DNA of 64,000 nucleotides from Sanderia malayensis. Lineage: Eukaryota; Cnidaria; Scyphozoa; Semaeostomeae; Pelagiidae. The stretch is taken from the NCBI GenBank assembly GCA_013076295.1, contig RQOL01000361.1, positions 209,634 to 273,633 of the forward strand. The letters run 5' to 3'. A model generated the notes under the pieces. The model searched no databases. It had not been told where the DNA came from and was given only the letters and a program-made list of their open reading frames with translations. This document shows positions 28,701 to 39,487 of this stretch, piece after piece; within the stretch, counting starts at the first letter, position 1; every line of letters starts with the position of its first letter. Position numbers and translations under genes: made by a program.

Positions 28701-31368
28701 ACATCACTCCATGGGCATTTGCGTATGATAGGCAAAACTATTCCAGGTATATGACAGCTTACATCGGAGAAATGCTAAACTTGCAAGAGAGCCACCCAGA
28801 AGCATACAAAGAGTTTGTTGACGGAAAGTTTTCAGTTCCACTAATATCAGGAAACACATTTGGACGCAATGAGCCAGACAAAATAATCGAAGACACTATT
28901 AATAGAGATTCAAAAGTTGCAGGTATATTTGCAGTCTTTATACTCTTATCAGTGATAGTTATAGGAGGAAGTCAAGTGGGCGGGCCATGGCCCCAGAAAC
29001 CGCGCTTTTGAGCTTTGCTGCGTTAAGTCGTTTTCTTAAAAAACTTTCCTCACCGTAGGTGGAATAAGTGGGTTCAGTACAAACCATCCTGCTGTGCAAA
29101 GATGGAATATCAATGCTAGTTATAGAGCATCGTTGAGGAGATGTCTGCAAGAAACATTACAATACGAACCGCAGAAACATATCCATCCAGATTTACGTCC
29201 ATGAAGCATTGCCAGAGATGAGGAAGATGTACAAGCCATCATGAACGTAATAGAGAATTCATTTATTGATCCATTCGGCGACAAGGCAGAAAAGCTACAG
29301 ATGCTTTTGTCTTGGAGCGGTTAAGTGAAGGTCAGATGAAAGACTTTTATGATCCTATCTCGAGGATGAAGCTCAAGACATTTGCCAACATGAAAAAGTC
29401 AGTGAAAATCGCAACAAAAAATAAGCTTGTTGTCGTCAAGGCTGATAGAAATCTATTTAGCCCCATAGCATTAGTAAGCCAAAGAAGAAACCTTCGTCTA
29501 GAAAATGTTTTTAGCTTTCCACTGGGTCCATTTCCATGGTCACTTGCAGGATCAGCTGGGGAGCTTCAGAAAACAAATAAAGCTGCTCTTCTTCATGCTT
29601 TAGAAAAGGATGTCCTCCCATGTGAATCGTATCCTGATCATGCATGCACCATATTAGACGGAATGGCACTTGTCCAAAAGGCAAAAGTTTCAGGCTACAC
29701 GTTTCAGAAGTTCGCTTCAGAGCTATTTGAATCGGTACTAGCAGCTGGTGCTAAGTCAGATAGAATCGACGTAGTCTTCGATGTTTACAGGGATGTTTCC
29801 ATTAAAAATGCCGAAAGGCTGAAATGAAATACCGTCCCCGTGGTGTTCAAGCAAATTATGCCAAATCAACCAATAAAGCAGTGGAGCTCTTTCCTTTCTT
29901 CCATTGAAAACAAGAAAGAGCTTATCAAGTTTTTAGTGTCTAAGTGGAAGAACCAAAACTATAGGAAATCACTAGGCTCCAAAACGGTACTGGTGACTTT
30001 GGGAGAGAAATGTTTTCAATTGAAAACACACTCCGTTATTGATATCGAAGAGCTGCATTCTACCCAGGAAGAAGCAGATACAAGGCTTTTGCTAAATGCC
30101 AAGCATGCAAATAGTAATCAATTTGAGCGACCAGTGATACACACACCTGATACAGATGTGATCTGCCTTTGCATCAGCCACTCAACATACATACAAGGCG
30201 AGCTATTTGTGAAAACAGGTGTAAAGAATAAGGCAAGGATAATAAGTATACCGAGAGTTAGAAGCAAGTTAATCCAGCAAAATGTCACCACAGCATCAGA
30301 AAGTGAAATCTCTGGCTGCGATTCTGTGAGCTCATTCAACGGAAAAGGAAAAATAAAGGCCTTGAAGCTTATGTACAGTAAAGCAGAGTATACAAACGCA
30401 TTTAAGCAGCTTGGAACAACAATACCAGTTACAGAGGAATTGCACAGTCGCCTAGAAAGATTTACCCGCGCTTTATATAACTGTGATGAAGGATCGATAA
30501 ATTCCGCAAGGTATAAGATCTACTGCAGTAAAGATGGAAAAGCTGGTGGTGAGCTACTTCCCCCGTGTCAAAACAGCCTGAGGCAGCACTGCTTACGTGC
30601 AAATTATCAAGCTTATATATGGAGACAAGCTTTGACTCCCAGTATCGACATTGCTCCGCCGGAACAAAATGGTTGGCAGATAATGGAAGATGGTCTTTTG
30701 GCAATTAGATGGATGACATGCAAGCCTGCCCCGGAAGAAGTTCTCGAGCTTTTATCGTGTGATTGCCGCCGCAAATGCGTAAGAGGGTCGTGTGAGTGCA
30801 TAGACAATGGATTGAAGTGTACAGAAGCATGTCGTTTAAGTGACTGTGGCAACTTTACTGATGATGTTGATGTTTTAGAGAGTAATGACTCAGATGAAGA
30901 ATAACAGTTTCAGAAAAAGGATTTGTATTTCTAAAGGATGTTTCGTTCATGTACTTTTAAGTGTTAATAAATCATAATCTCTCGTTACAGTTGATACAAA
31001 TGTTTTCCCACAAGCCAAAAAATGTTACATTTTCCGGTTTTATTTATTTCAAGGGTGATTGACTATAGCGCCCCTCTATAGTCACAGCAGCCCCTGGAAA
31101 ATCTCAAATGCATTTCAAAGTTATATTGATGCATTTTTGTGCTAAATTACCACCTTACATTCTGAAAAGATAGGTGGAAAGTGACTTTGCCATTTCTAGG
31201 TTATGATGATCATGATGATTTTCAGAAAACGCCCATATCTTATAGAAGGCTACCAAACCTAGATTGCTATCATGCTTTTCTTGTTAAGTAGCCTCATATC
31301 CACCATTTAAACACTGCCATAATTTGTCCCTCGAGGTGAGAATGCTTTCTGCCCTATCTCATGGACTA
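25702..31368 (+). mobile_element. 5.67-kb TIR transposon of the CXC family, inserted in repeat R
   Basis: The ends are tagtccatgagat at the left (25705) and its complement atctcatggacta at the right (31368), inside imperfect inverted repeats of about 58 bp that also share attctcatttcaagggacaa. The uninterrupted copy of repeat R at 41265 reads ggatggattaggttttt, while here ggatggatta and ttaggttttt flank the element. This fits a TTA duplication with one extra TTA on the left. TTA duplications occur in PIF/Harbinger-type elements, but the encoded protein is not that family. Inside lies the decayed gene at 26424-30904. Confidence 0.8.
26424..30904 (+). pseudogene. CXC-family transposon protein, decayed
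   Basis: At least seven frame segments (26424, 27013, 27426, 28109, 28454, 29312, 29840) encode one protein of roughly 1,400 residues. In order: two N-terminal C..C..H..C zinc-type motifs (CIFCKKDK; HHTCYKSY); a central segment with FDNIDRREETLSGAGTTHK; a region with VFDQAIYAKA and MGIFHTLMMFLGTIGKRFGD, a D...H...E pattern that could be an RNase H-like core; a nuclease-like set, EEADTRLLL, DTDVICL and SGCDSVSSF, resembling FEN1/PIN acidic motifs; and a C-terminal CXC cluster (SCDCRRKCVRGSCECIDNGL). It shares this order with the gene at 57343-62023. Numerous stops and frameshifts make it inactive. Confidence 0.75.
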
Positions 31369-31371
31369 TTA

Positions 31372-31505
31372 GGTTTTTGAGGTCAACTAAAATTCTTTTC
31401 AAACTTCACACTGAAATGATCAATTTTCAGAAAGGGCTTTCAGGGGGCAGCGTGGGCGTGGGGCGGTCGCTTGCCCGGGGGGGAGATTCCACCTCCCACC
31501 TTTAC
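31372..31505 (+). repeat. Dispersed repeat R, copy 1, right part
   Basis: aggtttttgaggtcaactaa to the G-rich ggggcggtcgcttgcc segment, matching 41266-41400. Together with 24656-25698 it rebuilds the order seen uninterrupted in copy 2. Confidence 0.85.
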
Positions 31506-31529
31506 TTTTTTTAGAAATGTCACCTCGTA

Positions 31530-31675
31530 GTATGTATTGTAGGGTTTGTATTGTAGGCTATGTAAGGTTTGTATTGTAGGGTATGTATTGTAGGGTATGT
31601 AGGGTATGTATGTAGGGTATGTATTGTAGGGTATGTAGGGTATGTATTGTAGGGTATGTATGTATGTATGTAGGT
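31530..31675. repeat. TGTATTGTAGGG/TATG-rich tandem repeat
   Basis: Imperfect repeats of tgtattgtagggtatgtagg ending in TATG units. Corresponds in position to the microsatellite at 41425-41585. Confidence 0.9.
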
Positions 31676-32270
31676 ACAACAATACGAGAGCCCAATTTCC
31701 TAAGTTCATAAAACGTTTCGATTTAATAATCTTCATCAGTATAACTATTCTAACAACGATTTGGGGATCTACTTATACACCTAATTAACAAAAACATAGG
31801 GTAACAAAGGAAAAAACTTAAACCAAGGACCTACTAAATACAATAGTGGTAATGCCAAAATAAAACAAAGGGTGGGCTGAGAGTACAAAGAGAAGCTATT
31901 AGGTCTAGAAAAGTGACAAATATGGAAATCGGATTAGGGAAATGCGGCTGTTGCCCCTTGGAAATAAAAATAGCGAGAAAAACAAATAAAATAACAATAG
32001 GAAAGACACCGCCCATAACAGAGGCACGGCCAAAATAGACCCATAAAACTAAATAAAGAATAAGATCGAAGAAGAAAAGGATAAAAGAAAACACATGTAG
32101 ACAAAAGAAAAAATAAAGTAAGAAATGCAAAGATAAAGAATCCACAAGTCCGACATTGAGTCCCTTCGGTGCAAAACTATCTAACTTAAATTGCCAAAAA
32201 CCTTCCCTAACTCTAGACTCACTAAACAAGCTATCGATAACCTAAACCTTAATATCCTCAATAACCTTAA
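31676..32270 (-). mobile_element. Penelope-like element, 3' remnant
   Basis: The minus-strand frame 32229-31834 opens with ESRVREGFWQFKLDSFAPKG, which fits the RExxWxxxLxTxxPxGLN end of the GIY-YIG domain of Penelope-like proteins; the rest of the frame is 3' UTR. It ends with a tail (31712-31760) followed by a microsatellite. A near-copy of that tail occurs in opposite orientation at 36496-36545. The reverse transcriptase is missing. Confidence 0.6.
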
Positions 32271-32520
32271 TATCCTTAACATCCTTGGATGTAATGGTGG
32301 TTAAGAAGGGGTGTATTTTGGAAACTGATCTCTACTGCGAACCCACTGATACACAACATACTTGTTACCAGACCCCTATGTGCGTATTGTAAGTTAGATA
32401 GTTCAGTTATGTTGTGTGCAAATAATGGAATGCTGTGATTCCTTGCTTCGATTCTAACTAACATATGAGATATAACATTGGCGACGAGTGATAAACATGG
32501 CCAATCACCTCAATCTCTAA

Positions 32521-33507
32521 ATGCCGCCCTTCGATCCAGATGTGGATGTCGGAGCGAGTGTTGCGCCCAAGTGGAAGCTCTGGGTTGCCTATTTTACAAC
32601 TTTCCTCATGGCAAACGATATCACTGATACAAAACGCCAGCGAGCCATGCTGCTTTTCATGTCTGGACCTCGCGTTCGAGATATATTTCGACAATTGCCC
32701 GATACGGGAGATGATGACGATTTTGATACTGCTTTAGAAAAACTGAATGCCCATTTCGAGCCTCAGAAAAATCATATCTACGATGTTTATAAATTTCGTC
32801 AAACCAAACAGCAGCCCCACAAGACTATCGATAACTATCATACATGCCTTCGAGCCCTGGGGGCACCTTGAGAATTTCACAATCTAGACTTTGAAATACT
32901 GCTACAAATTGTTCTAAATGGCTCATCCAGTTTACTTCGAAAACAAGCCTTGCGGGATAATAACATGATGTTGCAGAATTTGCTTCTAGCTGGTCAACAG
33001 GAAGAAATCAGTCAATTTAAAGCAGCTGATATTGAAAGAAAAGAGAAAGACGAAACAAGCTATGTCAAGAGACGGGATCATAATAATCATACACAAAGAA
33101 AACCCCAGCCTAGATCTGCCAGAAAAACCTGCTACTGCTGTGGAGGGGAATGGCCTCATCAAAACGGAAAATGTCAAGCAACAGGTCAAACATGCAGGAA
33201 ATGTAACAAGCTTAATCATTTTGCGAAACAATGTCATATGAAACAAGGAAAAATGAACAACACAGCAAGAAGAAACGCCGTTATACGCCCATTGGACATT
33301 TCAGATAATAGCAGTGCTTCAGATAGTGACCCTGATTATTGTTATGCAATCAGTACAAAAGTTAGGAAGTCCAAGCCTGAGATGAATATCACTATAAATG
33401 GTCAAGTTGTCAAGTTTACAATAGACACTGGATCCTCCATAAATGTAATCAGCCATACGGTTTTCAAAAAAGCTCCAAAATATCAATTTACCGAAAACAA
33501 CAATTAA
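32521..33507 (+). pseudogene. Gypsy Gag with zinc knuckle and protease start
   Basis: The frame from ATG 32521 (capsid-like, FRQTKQQPHKTIDNYHTCLR) stops at 32871. The same reading resumes at about 32950, with two Cys knuckles (CYCCGGEWPHQNGKC; CRKCNKLNHFAKQC) that bind RNA during packaging, then the protease motif FTIDTGSSINVIS with the catalytic Asp. The frame breaks at 33507, inside the protease. At least two disabling changes. Confidence 0.8.
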
Positions 33508-33554
33508 AGCATTTCCTTTCAACTCTGCAACACCCATCCAGATAAAAGGGAAAT

Positions 33555-35258
33555 TTGATACAACACTGGAAACTAAACCTTAATTCACTGTTGCCACAAT
33601 CAATGTCACAGTGGATGACGGAGGTTTTGTTCTCAGTTCAACAACTGCGCAAGAGTTGGAAATTGTGCGTCTCAACCTACATTCTGTTCAGACTCCTAAA
33701 CCAGATACCACGGAATTGCTGGAACTGGAACGTGTACAAGACCCTGGATTAAAAGAAATTTGGCCCAAAAACACAGCACTCTTCGGTGGGATTGGAAAAT
33801 TAAAAGATAAACAGATTCAGCTCAAAATAGATCCAGATGTCCAACCTGTAGCACAACAAGAATGTCGGATTTCTTTCCAATTAAGACAAAAGGTGGAACA
33901 AGAATTACAGAAACTTGAATCTCAAAACATAACTGAAAAAGTACCCGATACTGAATCTACAGACTGGGTCTCACCAATAGTGGGGGTACCAAAGAAAGAT
34001 GATAAAATATGTGTGTGTGTGTGGATATGCGAGCTGTAAACACTGCCATCAAGCGAATAAGGCACCTTATCCCGACCGTTGAAGTTATATCATTGAATCT
34101 GAATGGTTCCAAATACTTTTCCAAGTTGGATATGTCACAGGCCTATCAACAGTTGGAACTTTCACCAGGCAGTCGCACTATAACTACTTTCACTACTCAC
34201 GCTGGTCTGTACTGATACAAACGTCTAAACTACGGAACAAATTCTGCAGCAGAAATATTCCAGCATACTCTTACACAAGTACTACAAGGCCTCAAAGGAG
34301 TTATAAACATTGCAGATGACATTCTGGTCTTTGCACCTACAAAGGAAGAACATAATGAAGCTCTGCATGCTTGTCTTCAACAACTTCGAGAACACAACTT
34401 GAAACTAAACCTAAGTAAGTGCAAATTTCAGAAACGTAATCTCGAATTCTTTGGTTTGATTTTCTCCGACAAAGGCAAACAGCCAGATCCAAAGAAGATT
34501 TCAGCATTTGTAAACAGCGAACAGCCAAAAACAGCAAGTGAAGTGAGAAGCCTTCTCGGAATGGCAAACTACAGTGCACATTTCATCAAAGACTGTGCTA
34601 CGATTACAGAGCCATTGCGTCAACTAACTAGAAAAGATGCCCACTTCGCAAGGACAGAAGCGCACCAAGAAGCCTACAACAAGCTAAAAACTACATTGAT
34701 CAACAGTCCCGTCATGACGTACTTTGACATTTCAAAAGAAACGAGTATCCTTGTCAATGCAAGCCCTGTTGGATTATCCGCCATCTTAGTCACAGTGAGT
34801 GACTAAGATGGCGGATAATCAGTGAGTCACAGATCATTGCCTATGCTAGTAAAGCATTGACTGACACAGAGAAAAGGTATTCTCAGACTGAGAAGGAGGC
34901 CCTTGCTATAGTATGGGGAATTGAACATTTCCATATATATATATATGGTGCTCCATTTGAGTTGTACATGGACCACAAACCACTAGAATTCATCTACGAA
35001 AACCCGTTGTCGAAGCCAGCTGCCAGGATTGAACGGCGGATGTTACGGCTGCAGCAATACAACTTTTCAGTCGTATACAAATCCGGTACAGATAATCCCG
35101 CCGATTATTTGTCGCGTCATCCTAGCAACATGAAATACAAACGAAATGACATTGCAGAAGAATACGTGAATTTTATTGCAAACGCTGCAGTACCAGAAGC
35201 CTTAACAATGAAGGATATAAAGAAGCTACTCAACAAGACAACACCCTTCGTGCATTGA
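33555..35258 (+). pseudogene. Gypsy reverse transcriptase and RNase H
   Basis: Consecutive frames (33611, 34009, 34399, 34857) give the polymerase order: EWVxxxV-like entry (TESTDWVSPIVGVPKKDDK), FSKLDMSQAYQQLEL with the first catalytic Asp, and a segment reading IADDILVFA with the DD pair near 34315. The connection region is followed by RNase H (QTEKEALAIVWGIEHFHIYI; FELYMDHKPLEFI). Breaks occur near 34040, 34216 and 34805. The last is caused by the inverted duplication described at 34772-34820. Confidence 0.85.
34772..34820. repeat. Perfect 22-bp inverted duplication inside RNase H
   Basis: gattatccgccatcttagtc and two more bases pair perfectly with positions 34799-34820 around a 5-bp spacer (agtga). 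The second arm is extra sequence relative to the RNase H reading frame, which resumes after it. Confidence 0.95.
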
Positions 35259-36440
35259 GAGCTGCAGTTCAAACAGGACATTGGAATGTTGATAATTTGA
35301 AGCATTACCAACAGATCAACCATGAAATCACGGTTGATCACACTTCTCCATATCACATAATATACTTCTCCACGGTACGAAAATAATTCTACCAGCATCG
35401 TTACAAGACCGTGTAGTCAAACTGGCCCACGAAGGACACCAGGGACACTCGAAAACTACAGCTCTTCTACGAGAATATGTCTGGTTTCCATACCTCGGAA
35501 AGTTAGTTAAGGTAGACATTGACCGCTGCCTGGCATGTCAATCATTGTCATAGCCCAATCCACCAGAACCACTACTGTCAACACCTATGCCCGATCGTCC
35601 ATGGCAAGATATAAACATTGATTTCTGTGGACCTTTTCCATCAGGCCACTACATCTTGGTAGTCACCGACCGCTACTCCCGTTTTCCAGAAGTGGAGATA
35701 TTAACATCAACATCTGCAAAGAAAGTTATTCCGAAACTGGACACTATCTTCGCCCGTCATGGTTTACCCTCAACGTTAACATCAGATAACGGCCCACCCT
35801 TTCAAAGCGAAGAGTTCAAACGCTATCTACAACGCCTTGGAATAAAGCATACCCCATCAACACCTTTATGGCCTCAAGGAAATTCGGAGGTAGAGGCATT
35901 TAATAAGCCCTTGGAAAAAGCTATACAAGCAGCACACGTCGAATGTCGCCTATGGCAGCAAGAATTTTCCAAATTTCTGCTAAATTATCGCTCAACACCT
36001 CATTCTACTACTCGTATACCTCCAGCACAGCTACTATACAATCGTAAGATACAAAGCAAGTTACCAACTCTGCACAAAAACTCAGTAGTAAACAGACATA
36101 AAGAGGCAAAAGATAATCAAAACCTCAACAAAGAAAAGGCAAGAAAATACGCTAACGAGCGTCGAGGAGCGAAATAAAATCATCTTCAAATCGGCGATAG
36201 AGTGCTAATAAAACCAACAAAAACAAACAAGCTCAGCACAAACTTCGGCACAACTCCGTACACTGTAATTTCTGTAAAGGGATCAAGAATAACAGCAGAA
36301 CGTAATGGTCACAAGATCACCAGAAACACGTCATTTTTCAAACGGATTAACGAGAACATTGTTGATGACGAATCTGATATTGACTGTGAAATAGAGAGAA
36401 ATCACAAAGATAATAGCACACGTGAACAACCAGAATTACG
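35259..36440 (+). pseudogene. Gypsy integrase
   Basis: An HHCC-type zinc region (AHEGHQGHSK then CLACQS, with frame breaks near 35386 and 35553) precedes the catalytic core in the frame 35587-36177. WQDINIDFCGPF gives the first Asp, LTSDNGPPFQSEEF the second, and QGNSEVEAFNKPLE the Glu. After a stop at 36175-36177 the reading continues into the C-terminal strand region (VLIKPTKTNKLSTNFG). It inserted element cDNA into the genome when intact; it is now broken. Confidence 0.85.
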
Positions 36441-36566
36441 AAAGCTTAATGTGGTTGGTTGGTTGGTTGGCACGTTAATTTTGTTTTTGTTGTTAGAATA
36501 GCTATACTGGTGAAGATTATTAAATTGAAACGTTTAAAGCTGAAGTTTATTTTTGTTATTACCTTT
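36441..36566 (+). mobile_element. Penelope-like 3' tail fragment
   Basis: Positions 36496-36545 (tgttagaatagctatactgg and onward) match the reverse complement of 31712-31760 at about 90%. As there, a microsatellite follows. So two such tails flank the Gypsy element in opposite orientations. Confidence 0.7.
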
Positions 36567-36735
36567 GTATGTATGTATGTATGTATGTATGTATGTATGT
36601 ATGTATGTATGTATGTATGTATGGGCATGAGCGGCAGCGAATGCAGTGCGCGAAGCGTGCCAACCACATTAAGCTTTTGTTACTTGACAGGATCCAGGGA
36701 GGAAGCGAAGCGACCGCGCCAGCTAGTCTCTACAT
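36567..36735 (+). repeat. (TATG)n tract plus short dispersed repeat, copy 2
   Basis: About 14 TATG units (36567-36622) are followed by gggcatgagcggcagcgaat and about 110 bp matching 24544-24655. Confidence 0.95.
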
Positions 36736-37917
36736 ATATTACGTGAGCGGTGACGAAAACAACGCTCAAAGCCCACCAACTGACCAACTTTGTACAAACT
36801 ACTTCGAAAATTCCTCTGATCTGTTCTTTTTGAAAACTACCCATAATTCTTCCCACTGACGTCTATACTACTAATATGTATTTTGTTTTTCGAAATTTGT
36901 TTTCCTTTTCCAGATATTTTCAAGTTTCTACCTCGAAAATTTTTCCGCCCTTTGTTTTCTTCTCATCTGTGCTTTGTGTACTTTGTCAGATCCTGCCGTG
37001 CCAAGCCTCTTGTTTTGTGTGCGAGGGGGAGATGCCTGAGCTTCGATGTGTACCAAAGCATTGAGCCGAGCAAAACATGTTGTGCTCAGCGACCCCCTGG
37101 CTAAAAGCATTTGAAATCACATCATGATTCTGGAAAGGTCAATCGTGCGTTGTTTACAGTTTTCGAAACAATGAATCCCTGTTGCGTTTGACACAAATCC
37201 GACAGCATCTTTTGTTACTGTGGCCTTTGATTGACGAGGAAGTTGCTTCCTTCCTTGAGCGAGTGTGCACGTGCACTCAAGCATGCAATCCGAATGAATT
37301 CGTTTGCCTGGCTGGCTGCATTTTATTTTTGTTGCCGTTTTACTCGAGATTTCCAACTTTAGACGCAGTTGTCAAAAGCTATTCTGCCTTTCCTTGCAAT
37401 CAACTGGAATTTTACTTGGAGCTCCCTATTCAGAACTGTTTCCCAAAGAACTTCATAGGTAAGTGGCTACGTTTTTTCTTTATTTTTCCCCTCAGTTGTA
37501 TTGATTTATTCACCTCAGATTCCGTGATCAAAAACTCGCTTTTCAAATTCATCCAGCCGTGCAATAAATTTTCAAAGTTTCACTCATATTCTCTATAAAT
37601 TGACTCTGATTTGTTTGAAACAGCTCTGATCAATCAATACTAAAACTCTAATTCGATTTTTGCAGATATGGATGTGAAACTCTAACTCGGCAGGCTGGAA
37701 AACAGCTATTTTCATATTCCATTGAAGCAGGCGGTGCGGAGAAGCATGCAAATCCTCCGAAACGGTTTCTCCTTGGCATGCACAGAATTAATGTTCACCA
37801 CTGACCATCGGAAGGCTAAAGTAGTGGATTTCAATCACGTCATTTTCGTGACGTCTCGATAACATAAACGTGTACTCGAGCTGGAAACAATTTCTTCAAC
37901 TTCACCTGGGATCTAAA
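36736..37917. other. Spacer, no gene supported
   Basis: Open frames here are short (up to 138 codons at 37182) and lack motifs. Nothing further seen. Confidence 0.5.
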
Positions 37918-38185
37918 CTGTAAGTAAGTAAGTAAGTAAGTACGAATATTTATACTGGATAGCCACTTCAACTATGATAGCTGTTATCAATGTGGGTCCA
38001 GTTGGTATAAACCCTTACCCCCAGAAATTCTGGGTACTCATTTACCGACCTCGGAAGGATGGACAGCTGAGTTGGCTGACGGCTTGTAGTTCGTGGTTCC
38101 GGCCATACGTGGATTTGAACCAGTGAAGGCATTACCTCTAAAGGATCAAACCCAGCGCCTTAACCACTAGGCTACACCACCGTGT
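37918..38185 (-). mobile_element. tRNA-derived SINE
   Basis: Reading the minus strand from 38185, a tRNA-like head has A box tagcctagtgg (38164-38174) and B box ggttcaaatcc (38111-38121), the pol III internal promoter. An unrelated body follows and the element ends in a (CTTA)n tail, seen as gtaagtaagtaag on the plus strand at 37920-37943. The spacing of A and B boxes and the simple-repeat tail are those of a SINE, not a functional tRNA. Confidence 0.75.
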
Positions 38186-38789
38186 AAGCCTAGTGGAAAT
38201 GTGCCCACCATTCAGTTCCAATTCAAGACCCCAAAGTTGTGTATGTGGTCGGTGAAATATGTGAGTGAATGAATTAAAAACTTTCATGATCTGCTTTATT
38301 TAAAACCCTTTTATGTATATCATTAAATTTTGACTGCGTGTTTAGATGCATCTAACTTTGGGACCCCTCTAAAATTTTCGCAATGCGCTTTTGTATTGCT
38401 TTCATGGAATTCGTGTAGTTGTAAATATGTTTTTACCAATTTGATCTCTATTTTTAATATTGTATATTCTCTAATCGAAATTTCGAATTAAATGGATCCA
38501 ATTATGTTTTCTGATATACAATTCAATCCCAACAATTCTCTCCATTCGGTTTAAATCCAGACGTTTCTGGCACGCTCAGAAGTGCACGAACATTTGCATC
38601 ACGGAAAAAATGGACCTAGAACAACATTGGAATGGAATCAGACCTCGGGGTTTCAATGGCGGAAAGGATGGAAATATGAGGATCAGAATCATTTCAAATA
38701 AAATCATGGGAGAAAACATGGACCCAGAACAACCTTGGAATGGAAGTTGGATCGGGGATTCCATGGACCATGCTGTGGTCCATGGAATA
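38186..38789. other. Spacer, no gene supported
   Basis: A+T-rich. A ~50-bp motif (gaacaacattggaatggaat and gaacaaccttggaatggaag) occurs twice at 38610-38760. No gene. Confidence 0.5.
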
Positions 38790-39483
38790 TACTAATCTAT
38801 GTCGACACGTGACCTGCGGGCACTCAACAATAGGCCTCTGTTTCTTGAACAATTGACGTTCGACCAAACAATGGGATCAAAGGAGCGGGGCTGTGAACAT
38901 ATTGGCTTTTTTGTTGGATGCGAATAAGGGTGCAAATTAGTATAGAAATGATTGTTGCATTGCGCTGATGATTCTCTACTATTTGGCTAATTTCTACTCC
39001 AAGCGGTTTGGGAGTTATGGCCCATTTTGTGTTCCGACTTTCTTGAAAGTTCCGCGGACCAAGTTAATGAGATGCAAAACGAGCCTGGAAAAACACCTGT
39101 TTAAAGGTTTGTTTAAACAACGGGCCGCAAGTTGCTCGGGTTTAAGCATGAATACATGTCGGAAATCAATTGTAAAGACATGTCAATTGTTGTCAGGACC
39201 TGCGGAGACAATGTGTGGACAAGTTTTTGGGTGAAAATAGCGCGAGTTTTGTTTTGTTTCACCTGACGTTTTTTCTGTTGATCCAAGGGCCTAACAAAAA
39301 CACGATGAGAATTTGGATTATCTTGGGTCGTTCTGGGACAATTTTGTCCATTGAAACTTTCGAAAACTGTTTATTTACACGAGAACTAAAGTTATCTGGG
39401 GTTGTTTTTTTTGTTTTGTTGATTTTCTTCTGTTTTTGGACAGTTTTAGCCAAGTTTGGGTTTGACTGGAAAACTCGAATTTT
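38790..39483 (+). repeat. Dispersed repeat R, copy 2, left part
   Basis: Matches 24656-25345. Interrupted at 39484 by the TTAA-flanked MITE and resumes at 40914. Confidence 0.92.
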
Positions 39484-39487
39484 TAAA

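Larger units (their letters stand above)
32288..36440 (+). mobile_element. Ty3/Gypsy-type LTR retrotransposon, decayed
   Basis: Gag, CCHC zinc knuckle, aspartic protease, reverse transcriptase, RNase H and integrase occur in Gypsy order. A possible 5' LTR of about 190 bp (32288-32477) starts TG, ends CA and is directly followed by ttggcgacgagtg, a sequence often seen just inside Gypsy LTRs. No second LTR is present; the 3' end is cut near 36450 where a Penelope-like tail begins. Confidence 0.85.

Noticed and set aside
32288..32477. A paired 3' LTR for the Gypsy element
   Set aside because: Only a dozen similar bases (aatgtggttgg) appear near 36447 before the Penelope-like tail, which is too little.
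36876..37598. ORFs at 36876 and 37182 as secreted or membrane proteins
   Set aside because: Hydrophobic stretches come from T-rich sequence; no consistent start, splice sites or family match.
38107..38180. A functional tRNA gene at the GTAA repeat
   Set aside because: A and B boxes are present but the arms do not fold as a tRNA and a body plus simple-repeat tail follow, so it is a SINE.
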